Origin: Sipunculus nudus
Lineage: Eukaryota; Annelida; Sipuncula; Golfingiida; Sipunculidae
DNA length: 64,000 bases
Assembly: GCA_026874595.1 (NCBI GenBank)
Contig: CM049306.1
Coordinates: 66,160,019-66,224,018 of the forward strand
Direction: 5' to 3'
Position 1 is the first letter of the stretch. Every line of letters starts with the position of its first letter. The translations under genes were made by a program, and so were the position numbers. This document shows, piece after piece, positions 36,069 through 47,215 of the stretch. The notes below the pieces were generated by a model, which had not been told where the DNA came from, did no database searches, and saw nothing but the letters and a program-made list of their open reading frames with translations.

Positions 36069-37999
36069 AATCAATAAATATATTTACTCCCTTAACAAGG
36101 GCATTGCTGAAGCTAGAGATTTTTTTTTCAGGGATGTAACATTATTTAATCAAGATTCAATTGAATACCCAAAATTAGTTCTGAATTTTTCAAATTTTAT
36201 AAGTTATTAGTATAAATATAAAATTAGTACCTTAAATTTTGCCCAACTGTGACCATGGCATGTTTGTTTCCCGTGAGCACTGTTGATATAATTTTCATAT
36301 CATGCACACATAAGGATTTCATCTTTGTAGTTTAGAAAGCTGAAAGAAATTGGCCAAATATTGTAGCTTTTATTAATGTTTTTTATGAGACCCTGGTAGA
36401 CTTTGGCTCTCTCCAGCCCCTCTTGAGTCACCTGTATGTTGACCTTGTTGACCTTTCATCAAATTATGCACGCTTGAGGCGAGAATCCAGGCAGCTTATG
36501 GCCAGCCACAGTTGATCCAGGTGTCCAACCCAACTCATCTAGTAGTTTTAACCAACAACATAACAATAAACAATAAATTAATAAATTTTTATTGGTTTTT
36601 AATAACAAATTAAAGAAAAATAGAAAAGGAATTTGTTAGTTTATAATAACAGGAAATTAACTTGCAGTAACTGATGATATAAGAATCTTGTATTGATGGG
36701 TAGAATGTCACATATTCCAAATAACACCATGCAGTCACCTATGGCATTTTTCAGTTCATTTTTAATGATAAAGAAGTAAATCATATTATTCATTACTAAT
36801 CATTAGGAATTATATGAAGGAAATTAATGATAGACAAAGATGCAGTTGATAATATTAATCTAGATTCCTACTGTGTCTAGTGTGTACATTGATGTGAAAT
36901 TAGTCCAAAATGAATTTTTTACAGTTATTTTTTAATATAAATAAAAGCCATAAAACCAGGTACTTATGATCATTATTTAAATGTGTGAATTTTGAATATT
37001 CTGGATTCTCAACATCATTGTTTGGTGAAAACTGAATAAATACCAGACATGGTGCAAATACTTTGTAATTGTATTTAAATACGAATATGATTATGTACTC
37101 CATTATAAAATTTCTTGCATAAAGAATGGGAATTCAGGTAAAAATGAAAGTATATGAATACTCGTGCAAATACTTTCAAAATGTATTCATTAATGCATTC
37201 ATGAATATATTCTTTAATATATTTTAATAATCATATCAGTTATATTTCATTTTAAAAAATCAAAAGATTCTCTTATTATTTTTAATAAAAATTATATTTG
37301 GGACAATATTTGTAATTTTTTTAATAAATAGTTAAACTCTTATATTATATGTTCTGCTTATAAGTTATATGGCCAAGTCAAAATTTGTGTGACAGTAGTA
37401 CTCCATTTGTTTATTAAATATATGAAATCAATCCTCTTCCCTGTCTCCAAAGGTACTATCAAAATCATACATAAGCTAAACAACAACAACTCATAATACA
37501 GCTTATATTTATTACCACACAAAACCAGCATGTGCCTCATTTCTAAATCATATTTTTTGATCATATATAACAGCTGAGCGTCGTGACCCATAGGTCCCTT
37601 GTTTAAATAAAATATAACTGAAATGATTATTAAATAATATTAAAGAATATATTCATGAATGCATTCATGAATATATTTTAAAAGTATTTTCACTGGTATT
37701 CATATACTTTCAGTTTTACCTGAATTCCCATTCTTATGCAAGAAATTTTATAATGGAGTACATATTCATATTTGTATTCAAATACATTTGCAAAGTATTT
37801 GCACCATGTCTGGTATTTATTCAGTTTTCACCAAACAATTATGTTTAGAATCCAGAATATTCAAAATTCACGCATTTAAATAATGATCATAAGTACCTAG
37901 TTTTATGGCTTTTATTTATATTAAAAAAAAAATTAATGTAATATATTCATTTTGAACTAATTTCCCATCAATGTACACACTAGACACGTTAGGAATCTC

Positions 38000-39570
38000 A
38001 GATTTAAATCTCAGAAACGGCTGGAGCTATCATCACCAAATTTTATGCCAATGTTGGTCACATATGTCATATCTGAAATTGAGGTATTGGTGGCCCACCT
38101 GCATCGGCCTTTTTTGTACGGAGTCATTAGTGCCTGTATCACACTGAAGGCTACAAAAACTTCTTCTCTGAAACCATATGGCCAAAATGTTTAATATCGC
38201 ACAGAAATGATCCTAGGGTAGTGCTTTCTGAAGTTTGTTCAAATGGTCTCTTTTCAGTGACTTTTGGCTAAGTTATGGGAAGCTGAATTTAGTCATATGC
38301 CATAACAGCCCATTTTAGCTCAGTGGCTACAAAGATCTTCTTCTCAAAAACCACTGGGCCAAATTCTTAAATCTCACACATTAATTATCCCCAGATGTTG
38401 ATAATTCAAGTTTGTTCAAATGGTTTTGGTTCAGTGATTTTTGGCTGAGTTATGGGATGCTGAACTTAGCCAGTTTGCTGTATCTTCCTATATGAGTTAT
38501 AAACTTGCGAAACGTTTTTCGACTGATGCCACTGAAGCCAGTTTGTTAAATATTTAACAAGAATAATCCCAACAATAATTCTTATAAAAATTGTCATTAA
38601 CGGTTCCACATGAATGATTTTTAGCTGAATTATGGAGATTGAATTGAGTTATTTTACCATATATGTAAGCTGTGTGATGCTGTTACATCTAGCCTGGCAC
38701 CAGTTTATCAGCATCTATTACATCATGCCACTAGACATTTAGATTTCAGGTTATATTTGGTTAATATTGACAAGAAAGCTTTTTTAAAAGCTTTTAAAAA
38801 ATTTAGATTTATGATTTAAGTTATTCATCATACCAGGCAAAGTTACAATCATGGATATTCAGCTCTCTGTGGCTATATAAAGACAACTGTATGTGGATTA
38901 TAATCTATTGGTATCCCTACTCAACATTATTCAAGAATCTGCCATCAATGATATATATCTGTATTTTAATTTTGCAGTCAGTATGCATCAATAATAATTT
39001 CACATATATTCCTGATTTTTTTTAGAAAAAGTCAGCTGAAAAGCATTTTGTATTGGGAAAATAAATTTCAAAGTTATTTCAAGTAGGGACCACTTTTGTG
39101 TACAGATGGCAGCACTTGGTTTAACACTGGCAGATTGCCAGTGCCTTGATGTTGGCCATTAGCAAAGATGATATCATCTCTATTAATAGTTTTGGCACAG
39201 TGCCAGGATTTGAAGAAGTGCAGCCAGGTATAGATCAAGAGTTCACTTAGTGCAGTAGCTGCATTCTATTTATAGCTTTGGCAGACTGCTCACTGCATAT
39301 TTGGCACCAAAGTTCAGCCTGAATCTATTTATAGCTTTGGCAGACTGCCAACTGTGTCAGTTTATGCAACAGGTCAAGAGTTCACTTAGTGCAGCCAGGT
39401 ACAGGTCAAAAGTTCACTCAGTCTAGCCAGGTGCAGGTCAAGAGTTCACTCAGTGCAGTAGGTTGAGGCAGCAATTTGTCACAGGTCACTCGGGGGCAAC
39501 TGCCTTTCTCACCTAAACCTTGTCAGCCCAGTGCATTAAACTCTGGGGAAATTTGATGTATTGGACTGAT
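38000..39570 (+). repeat. Family F repeats and short related repeats
   Basis: 38010-39000 is an F-type array. Units contain 'agtttgttcaaatgg' and 'gctgaact(t)tag' (about 38216 and 38410). It is the inverted counterpart of 58490-59400. From about 39100 to 39500 shorter repeats occur: 'ggtcaagagttcact', 'tttatagctttggcagact'. No gene was recognised. Confidence 0.55.
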
Positions 39571-39751
39571 ACCTGTCTATGCGTCTTTGATGGTATTCTC
39601 ATTTACAAGATTAGTGGCACAACATACAACAATTTTTGCCGATGTATGTCCCTGCTTATTTAACAGGAGGGGTTTGATAATCAGTCTGACATTGGGCATA
39701 TGTATATATCTCTTCGTTATATATAAGACTGGTGGTGCCAGCTACAATCAT
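39571..39751. repeat. B-core-like fragment
   Basis: Phrases such as 'gactggtggtgccagctac' resemble the B interior repeat. No ends are seen. Confidence 0.45.
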
Positions 39752-42609
39752 TGTACCCGCCAAAACAGAGTTTTGCGGATACTATGTTTTAAGTCGCTGC
39801 CTCCATCGCCACATAGGTTTCCGGAGAACTCCTCCATAACCACTTGGCAGAATTTTTTTAAATTCGGAATTATGATCGGTCAAATGTGAACTGCTGCGCC
39901 CTCATTTTTGGTTGACCTCTGACCTTTCCTCTCTGCCCAGCATCCATTTGTGCGTCTGTATCCACACATAAACCCATATATCTCGGGAACCGTCTGACCG
40001 ATCAGGCTAACAATTTTGCACAAATGTAGCCCTTGGAAAGCTTTATAACATACACTAAAAATGGTGGTGCCACCTGCAACCATTTTTGCATAGCGTCCAT
40101 CTGTTCATCTACCTTGGGATATCTCTGCATTGGTTGGACTTATCCACCTGAAATTTTGCATGTGCATACATCCTGGACAGCTTTCTTGATTTTATGACAG
40201 GTGGCGCCACCTACATTCACGTTTAAGCTGCAGACATCCAAGCTCATATCTCTGGAACCGTTTGACCAGTTGGGCCAAAATTTTGCATGTGTATAGATCT
40301 CCCTCAGCTCTTTATCATACGCAAAACTGGTGGTGCCACCTGCAACCATTTTAGCACAGCGACTGTCTGTTTGTTTGCTGTGGGATAAAATCACTCATAT
40401 CTCAACAGTGGTTTGATATATCTACCTAAAATTATGCATGCTTATACATCTTGGATTGCTTTCTGGATTTTGTGGCAGGTGGCTCCACCTACATTTATGT
40501 ATACACTGCAGACATTCATGCTTATATCTAAGGACTGGTTTGACATATCCCCCTGAAATTTTGCATGTGTATAGATCTCACATATCTCTTAATCATACAT
40601 AAAATTGGTGGGGCCACCTGCCACCATTTTTGCACAGTGTCTACTGTTCATTTGCCTTGGGATAAAAACACTCATATCTCTACATTGGTTTGACTTATCC
40701 ACCTGAAATTTTGCATGTGTATACATCCTTGACAGCTTTCTTGATTGTATGACAGGTGGCGCCACCTACAATCACGTTTAGGCTGCAGACATCCAAGGTC
40801 ATATCTCTGGAACCATTTGACCGAATGGGCCAAAATTTTGCATGTGTATAGATCTCCCACAGCTCTTTATCATACACAAACTGGTGGCGCCACCAGCAAC
40901 CATTTTTGCACAGCGTCCATCTGTTCATCTGCCTTGGGATAAAATCACTCATATATCGACAGTGGTTTGGCTTATTCACCTGAAATTTTGCATGTTTATA
41001 CATCCTTGACAGCTTTCTTGTTTTAAGACAGGTGGCGCCACCTTCATTCAAATTTACGCTGCAGACATCTAAGCTCATATCTCAGGAACCATTTGACTGA
41101 TTTGGCAAAATATTTGCATGTTTATAGATCTCACATTGTTCTTTAATATAGGCAAAACTGGTGGTGCCACCTGCAATCATTTTTTTGCACAGCATTCGTC
41201 TGTTTGTTTGCCATGGCATAAAATCACTCATATCTAGGGTTGGGACGGTTACCGGTATACGGTATTATCACGATATCTGACAGCTACGGTTATCATACCG
41301 TCAACTTTCCTTTTATCGCGATACCACGATATCAATTTTTGTTCACGATTTTGGTTCACAAGCAAGCCCTTGAAGTACAAAATAAATTTATTTCAAAGAA
41401 TCACATTTATTTTTATAAACCACATGTATTTGAATACACGCGTGTGGGTGGAACCGTGTGCTTACAGACTTCGGGATTAGTCAGAAATGTCCGGAAGTAG
41501 CAGGTTGAATCGGAGAGGACAAAAGCTTGAGAATTCCAGGAGAAAATAACATTATAATGAAAGAGCAATAAATACACATATTTATGCTTTTATTGCATGG
41601 AACGAAAATGTCAACATAAAAGTGTCACCACGGAATCAAACATTCCATACGGGTTGCATATTTTGCCATATAAAATTGAGATGGTTTATTGTGCCATGAT
41701 TGCTATGACACGCTCTCCGAAAATTCGCCGGGATTCTTCGGCTTTTATGTAGCTATAGGAAACTGATGGAAAGTTGTGTCAAGGGTGATTCGACGATGGG
41801 GTCAGGACTTCCCACGCCTCAAGCTTGCACACCTGCAGGACCTTCATGCAACTTACATCACTTAATGAGTCATTCTGTGGTACTGGCACAATTGGTATAA
41901 ATGTTATTAATACTTAACTCCTTGTATAAAGTCAAGACTTTAAAGGTGGTTGTTATAAATACCATTATTGATGGGTTATGAATGCCATTATATATAATTA
42001 AAAATATCTCGATATCACGGTATATCGCGATAAAATTTGAATAATTATCATGATATCAAAAACCCATATCGTCCCAACACTACTCATATCTCGGCAGTGG
42101 TTTGACATATCTGCCTAAAATTTTGCAGGTTTATACATCTCGGATAGCTTTCTGGATTTTTTATGGCAGGTGGGGCCACCTACATTTATGTATACGCTGC
42201 AGACATTCAGGCTTATATCTCAGGACTGGTTTGACATATCCCCCTGAAATTTTGCATGTGTATAGATCTCACATAGCTCTTAATCATACACAAAATTGGT
42301 GGCGCCACCTGCCACCATTTTTGCACAGCGTCCATCTGTTTGTCTGCCATGGGCTAAAATCACTCATAAACATATAGTGGTTTGACTTATCTGCCTCAAA
42401 TTTTGCATATGTATACAACTTGGACAGCTTTTTGGATTTTGTGGTAGGTGGCGCAACCTACATACATGTTTCGGCTGCAGACATCCAGGCTATTATGCAA
42501 CACACCTCACTCTATTTCCCCTTGCCACTCAATCCATGCCTCACTTCACCTTTCCTTCTCTGATTTTGGTGGATACACGTAGTCGCTTGTTGACTACCCA
42601 TATTCTAGT
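39752..42609 (-). mobile_element. Family B element, minus strand, split by a hAT element
   Basis: On the minus strand it begins ACTAGAATATGGGTAGTC at 42609 and ends with the hairpin GTATCCGCAAAAC/GTTTTGGCGGGTAC at 39752. The interior is a long array of the 278-bp B repeat with GGTGGCGCCACC at 40200-40211, about 40756, 40886, 41034 and 42300. A hAT-type element at 41235-42082 interrupts it. Removing that element and one copy of its target duplication restores 'atcactcatatctcggcag'. Confidence 0.8.
41235..42082. mobile_element. Non-autonomous hAT-type element with 8-bp target duplication
   Basis: The left end is TAGGGTTGGGACGGTTACC. The right end, read as reverse complement, is TAGTGTTGGGACGATATGG. 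Exact 8-bp duplications CTCATATC flank it at 41227-41234 and 42083-42090. The interior has 'tatcgcgata' and 'cacgatatc' motifs near both ends, forming longer imperfect terminal inverted repeats. No transposase is encoded. An 8-bp duplication and TAG-type ends are diagnostic of the hAT superfamily. Confidence 0.9.
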
Positions 42610-42699
42610 TTTTTTATTGTGTGCACCCATGCCAGAATTGCAGCAGTGATGTTTGTTTGTTTCTTGTTCTAAGTGTTTAGTACTTGCATTGTTCATATA

Positions 42700-43920
42700 C
42701 AGTGGAGTCTCGTTATAGCGAACATGATTGTTCCATGGGAATAATTTCCATAAATCAAATTTCCGTTGTATTGAAATTTCGGAGTATGCCGTTCTTGTTG
42801 CATGGCAGAAAATTGACAAAAGTACACATGCAGACATGTGAACATTCATAAAAAAAAAGTTAAAATCAAATAAAAAATGATTATTACATAATGAACATAT
42901 ATATAAAGCAAAATTTACAACTTTAATGTACATGATCTGTTGACAAATTCTCTAGTGAAAAAAATCCGTGATGCTAGCCTAGTTACATCTGTATGGTGAA
43001 TCAAGCACTGTGGCGGCATGCCAAAGATTCTCCAGTATGTTAGCCCTATCCGCGGCCTCTGGTTGCAGTTCGAAGAACCTGATCGCGGCCTTCAGACAAT
43101 CTCTGGCATCAGCCCTCTTGACAGGTTCAACCGGCGAATCATTCAAGTCTCCGTCTATGTCACCATCCTCCTCCTGGTCCGCTTTTGCTCAGATGATCGA
43201 CAAAATACTTACATCGTCCAACTCGACTTCGGTTTCTGAAGCTGAATCAACCGCGGCTTACTGCTTCACTCCCAGTGGCGTTTCCATACAAAGGATCCTG
43301 ATGTCTGCCTCCAGTGCCTGGACAAAGCAAGTGTCGTTCTCTTCGGGGGACCCTTGGTTTTCTGGTGTGGCGCCTGGCAAAATGAGCATTTCGTCGTTTA
43401 TGGTAGCCCCATGTGTTTGCTTGTCAGTCACCCACATGAAGAGTGCTTTCTCAGGTTCTCCATGCTTCCCCCCGCGGAATTGGATCACCTGGCTTGAATC
43501 GCTGGCGACACCTGACCACTTGTCTGCTGCGCTCAGAAAATCTGGGAGACTGTTGAGAAGTGAACATGGGTGCGCTCAACCGAGACAGGGCGTAAACAGT
43601 GGTGACATAACCACTCGACTATGGCCTTGGTGTGAAAACCTGCCTTGTCATGTATTAATTAGCCTGTCATTGTCGGCTGGGTTTAACAAAGATCAAACAA
43701 CTGGGGAAACTGACCTGACCGCCGCCACTCAAGTTCGTTATAACGATTCTGAGTATATCGGCGAGGTTCATTTTGTTTCATGCAAGTCCGCTCAGATCCG
43801 GAACACGAGTTTTCCGTTATATCGAAGCCAATTTAAACTTCCACTCATTCATTCCCTAGAGATTTGTCCGTAACTCGAGTCTTCCATTGTAATGGACCCC
43901 GTTATAACGAGACTTCTCTG
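42700..43920 (-). mobile_element. Internally deleted pogo/Tigger transposon
   Basis: The terminal inverted repeats are CAGTGGAGTCTCGTTATAGC at the left and, as reverse complement of the right, CAGAGAAGTCTCGTTATAAC. TA flanks both sides (42698-42699, 43921-43922). The related segment at 56364-56365 has a single TA and no insert, giving an empty site. Length is 1221 bp, too short for a full pogo transposon. The interior is GC-richer than the surroundings and retains transposase ends on the minus strand. Confidence 0.9.
43010..43640 (-). pseudogene. pogo/Tigger transposase remnant: HTH fused to C-terminal tail
   Basis: On the minus strand, about 43258-43488 encodes a piece with 'EPEKALFMWVTDKQTHGA' followed by 'INDEML'. 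This resembles the start of the CENP-B-type helix-turn-helix (Tc5/pogo family) that binds the inverted repeats. After an in-frame stop the text (about 43010-43250) encodes an acidic, serine-rich stretch then 'ADARDCLKAAIRFFE', resembling the C-terminal tail of Tigger/Jerky-type proteins. The DDE catalytic region expected between them is absent. The long plus-strand ORF over the same bases (43010-43873) is an antisense shadow in GC-rich sequence. Family call is fairly secure from ends plus HTH. The tail assignment is tentative. Confidence 0.7.
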
Positions 43921-44199
43921 TACATGTTACACATGTTCTTGAAAAGTAATGGTCCAGCATTGAAGCATTATACCTGGTGTAATCTCACTGCACAGGTTCG
44001 CATTAGGCCTGTAGGCCTTGTTTACAAAGTGCATTATGTTTGGGCCCATAACTTAAAACAATTATGCAATAATGACATCATTTCTGGCATGTGCATAGAG
44101 AATGTATAGAAAAAGATGTATATTATATATGATTAAAGTCAGATCAGTGTTTTTGATATTAGGCAGTCTTGAAGCGTAACAATGGGGTTTAAATGGAAA

Positions 44200-47100
44200 C
44201 AAGGGACCTATGGGTCACTGTGCACAGCTGACGTTAACCTTGAAGGTAAAAATCTAAAATAATATCTAATGGAGATAAAGTGTATGAGGAAGAGGTAATA
44301 AAGGCCATGGTTGGTTTATATGATTGGTTTGTATTGATGAGCAAGAAATTGATGCAAAAAATATTTTGTGACCTGACCATGTGTTTCCTAATGTTGAAAC
44401 TAAAGCATGTGAGCAGTTTGTGAACAAATGATCTGTACTATTACCATGATCATTAGTTGGTTTTTCAATTAACTGTTGACATTTCAGTAGTTTACACATT
44501 TGTTCAATTGAATCTATTTTTTTGTATAATATATATTATTAAATATATATGTATCTTTTATGAAATGATTACAGTTGAAATATAGCTAATTAACAAAATA
44601 AAACAGGGCAAACAAAGCCTGATCTCAAATTCTGCTGAGGCAGGAAAATAATGAACAAATGTTTGTATTAAATCCTGATTTTTTTATCACATCAATTATT
44701 TTCTAATTTAAGTTTATATTTCTATACATTTCCAATTTAACATATATATCTGAATATAAAAGTTGATTCATAATTCTCAACTGCATCATCATAAATCTCA
44801 ATCTTGTCAGATAACACCACATCATGCATACAAATGTTTATTTATTTTTTACCACAAAAATATATCTTTTAAATCTGCAAAACAATAAATATCTAAAAAT
44901 TATACTTGATTTAGATTTCACAATTTTTAATTGTGTCTTTATTTATCCATGATGTGCTTCATATTTTATAATAATTTAAGCATACTGATGGGTTCATTTA
45001 TATTTGTTAAAATCATTTAAAAGAAAATTGATTTCTTTAAAAATGCTACATTACACAACATTGCATCTTCTGGATTACACCTTGAATTATTTTTTTCAAG
45101 GAAAGTTTTTGCATATCGGAGTGGAAACAGCATTACAATTAAGGAGATACAGTGAAAACAATAACAACTAGAATACGGGTAGTCTACAAGCGACTACGTG
45201 TATCCGCCTAAATCAGAGTGGAACGGGTGAAGTGAGGCATGGATTGAGTGGTAAGGGGAAATAGAGTGTTGCATATTAGCATGGATGTCTGCAGCCAAAT
45301 TGTATATGTAGGTTGCTCCCCCTACCACAAAAATCCAGAAAGCCGTCCAAGTTGTATACATATGCAAAATTTAAGGCAGATAAGTCAAACCACTACATGT
45401 ATATGAGTGATTTTAGCCCGTGGCTGACAAACAGATGGACGCTGAGCAAAAATGGTTGCAGGTGACGCCACCAGTTTTGCGTATGATAAAGAGCTATGTG
45501 AGAACTATACACATGCAAAACTTTGGCCCAATCGGTCAAACGGTTCCCAAGATATGAGCTTGGATGTCTGCTGCATAAACTAGAATGCAGGTGGCCCCAC
45601 CTGTCATAAAATCAAGAGAGCTGTCGGGGATGTATAAACCTGCAAAATTTTAGGCAGATATGTCAAACCACTGCCGAGATATGAGTGATTTTATCCCATG
45701 GCAGACAAACAGACAGGAGCTGTGCAAAAATGGCTGCAGGTGGCGCCACCAGTTTTGCGTATGATAAAGAGCTATGTGAGATCTATACACATGCAAAATT
45801 TTGGCCCAATCGGTCAAACGGTTCCCGAGATATGAGCTTGGATGTCTGCAGCGCAAACGTGAATGTAGGTGCCGCCATCTGTCATAAAATCAGAAAAGCT
45901 ATCCAGGATCATGCCGAATTTCAGGTGAATTAGTCGAGTCACTGCAGAGATATGAGTGATTTTAACCCAAGGCAGACAAACAGATGGACACTGTGCAAAC
46001 ATGGTTGCAGGTGGCGCCACCATTTTTTGTGTTTGTTATAAAGCTCTCCAAGGGCTACATTTGTGCAAAAAAATTTTCCTGATCGGTCAAACGGTTCCCG
46101 AGATATGTGGGTTTATGTGTGGAAACAGACGCACAAACGGACGCAGAGTGCATAGGAAAGGTCAGAGGTGCGCAGCAGTTCACATGTGACCCGAACATAA
46201 TCCCGGGTTTCGTAAAATTCCGCCCAGCGGTTACGGAGGAGTTCTTATAGTATCCGCAAAACTCTGTTTTGGCGGATACAATTACTGCATAACACTTGGT
46301 GGGTTGGGTTTGCGGGGGGGGGGGGGGGGGGATTGGGGTGGTGATATGAGAATAACTGTACACCTGTCACAGCAGGGGACCTCCCCCAGTGACTGTAACA
46401 AATCAGAAACCCTGGCATAGCTGACTTCCAGTGACCTGGAGTGGGACCCTGCATCTGTAATCAAAGCAAGTGACTACAGAAAAAAAATCAATAACTAGCT
46501 TAATTTTCAAGCTTTTATTTTCAAATTTCAGATTTAAACAAATTAAATATTTATGTTTACATGCTGTGAAAATTAAATCAATGGTGCTTACAGGAAAAAA
46601 AGTACCATGGTCAAAGTTGGGCAAAATTTAAGGTACTGATTTTTTTTTATGCTAATAACTTAAAAAATTTACAAAATTCAGATCTAATTTTGGGTTAACA
46701 ATTGAATCTTAATTAAACATAGTTATATACTTGAGAAAATAGACTCTAGTTTCAAAATTTTTCATGTTAAGTGAGTTATTATTTTTCCTGATTTTTTACA
46801 AAGTCCATTATGTTTGGGCCCATAACTTAAAGAATTTATACTTTACAGACTTAATTTCTGGCATGTACATAGGAACTATATAGAAGAATATTTATGGTAA
46901 ATATGAGAAAAAACAGATGAGTGGTTTTGATATTAGGCAGTCCTGAAGTGTGAAAATAGGATTTTAATAAAAAATTGAGGTTTTTCCTTAATTTATCAAA
47001 GGAACGAAGTCGCAAAGACCCAGTTTTCAGCTTGGTAGGAGATCTTGGGGACATCTAACATTATGCTGAATTTTGGATTCCTAGGTCTTACGGTTTTAAA

Positions 47101-47215
47101 ACGTGCCACATCTACGGACAGACGGACGGATGGACAGACAGACGGATGGACGGACGGACGACGGACAATGGACCACGACTATAGCTCAGATGACTTATAG
47201 TCAGCTGAGCTAAAA
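44200..47215 (+). mobile_element. Family A1 element carrying a B element
   Basis: The left end is CAAGGGACCTATGGGTCAC with GCACAGCTGAC (one base off GCTCAGCTGAC). The A1 body follows 13072 closely. A B element lies at 45167-46270, inserted at 'caataaca'. A1 resumes with 'attactgcataacacttgg'. A G run at about 46314-46331, one core repeat, an ACGG-rich tract at 47111-47163 and the right hairpin follow. Confidence 0.82.
45167..46270 (+). mobile_element. Family B element nested in A1
   Basis: The left end is ACTAGAATACGGGTAGTC and the right end is GTATCCGCAAAAC with GTTTTGGCGGATACA. Other A1 copies (about 1495 and 14030) show the empty site 'caataacaattactgc', so the insertion lies between two A residues with no duplication. 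The interior array includes GGTGGCGCCACC at 46010-46021 and near 45740. Confidence 0.85.

Larger units (their letters stand above)
31584..37601 (-). mobile_element. Inverted A3 element inside the outer A3
   Basis: On the minus strand the left end CAAGGGACCTATGGGTCAC is at 37601 and the right hairpin (plus-strand text TAGCTCAGCTGACT then AGTCATCTGAGCTA) begins at about 31588. An ACGG tract appears as CCGT repeats at about 31637-31656. It is interrupted at 32644/36069 by another A-ended element. The text on either side rejoins in the core ('cataatgcactttgta' with 'aatatatttactccc'). Confidence 0.78.
28784..37997 (+). mobile_element. Outer A3 element carrying a four-part nest
   Basis: The left end CAAGGGACCCATGGGTCAC and GCTCAGCTGTTATATATG start at 28784. 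The A3 body appears in pieces: 28784-29019, 30027-30114, 31562-31583 and 37602-37997. The pieces join in A3 order when the insertions at 29020-30026 (MITE), 30115-31561 (C) and 31584-37601 (inverted A3) are removed. It stops within the A3 body near 'gtacacactagacacg', so the right end is missing. Confidence 0.72.
42610..44021. repeat. Flank shared with 56260-56455, holding a pogo-type insert
   Basis: 42610-42699 and 43921-44021 are the two halves of a segment found uninterrupted and inverted at about 56260-56455. Shared phrases are 'atgccagaattgcagcag', 'gtaatggtccagcattga' and 'aggcctgtaggccttg'. At 44022 the match ends abruptly where A core text begins. Confidence 0.75.

Noticed and set aside
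43010-43873. A 287-codon plus-strand ORF, the longest in the window
   Set aside because: It lies antisense to a pogo/Tigger remnant whose minus strand carries the HTH-like motif. The plus-strand product is low-complexity Ser/Ala-rich with no recognisable domain.
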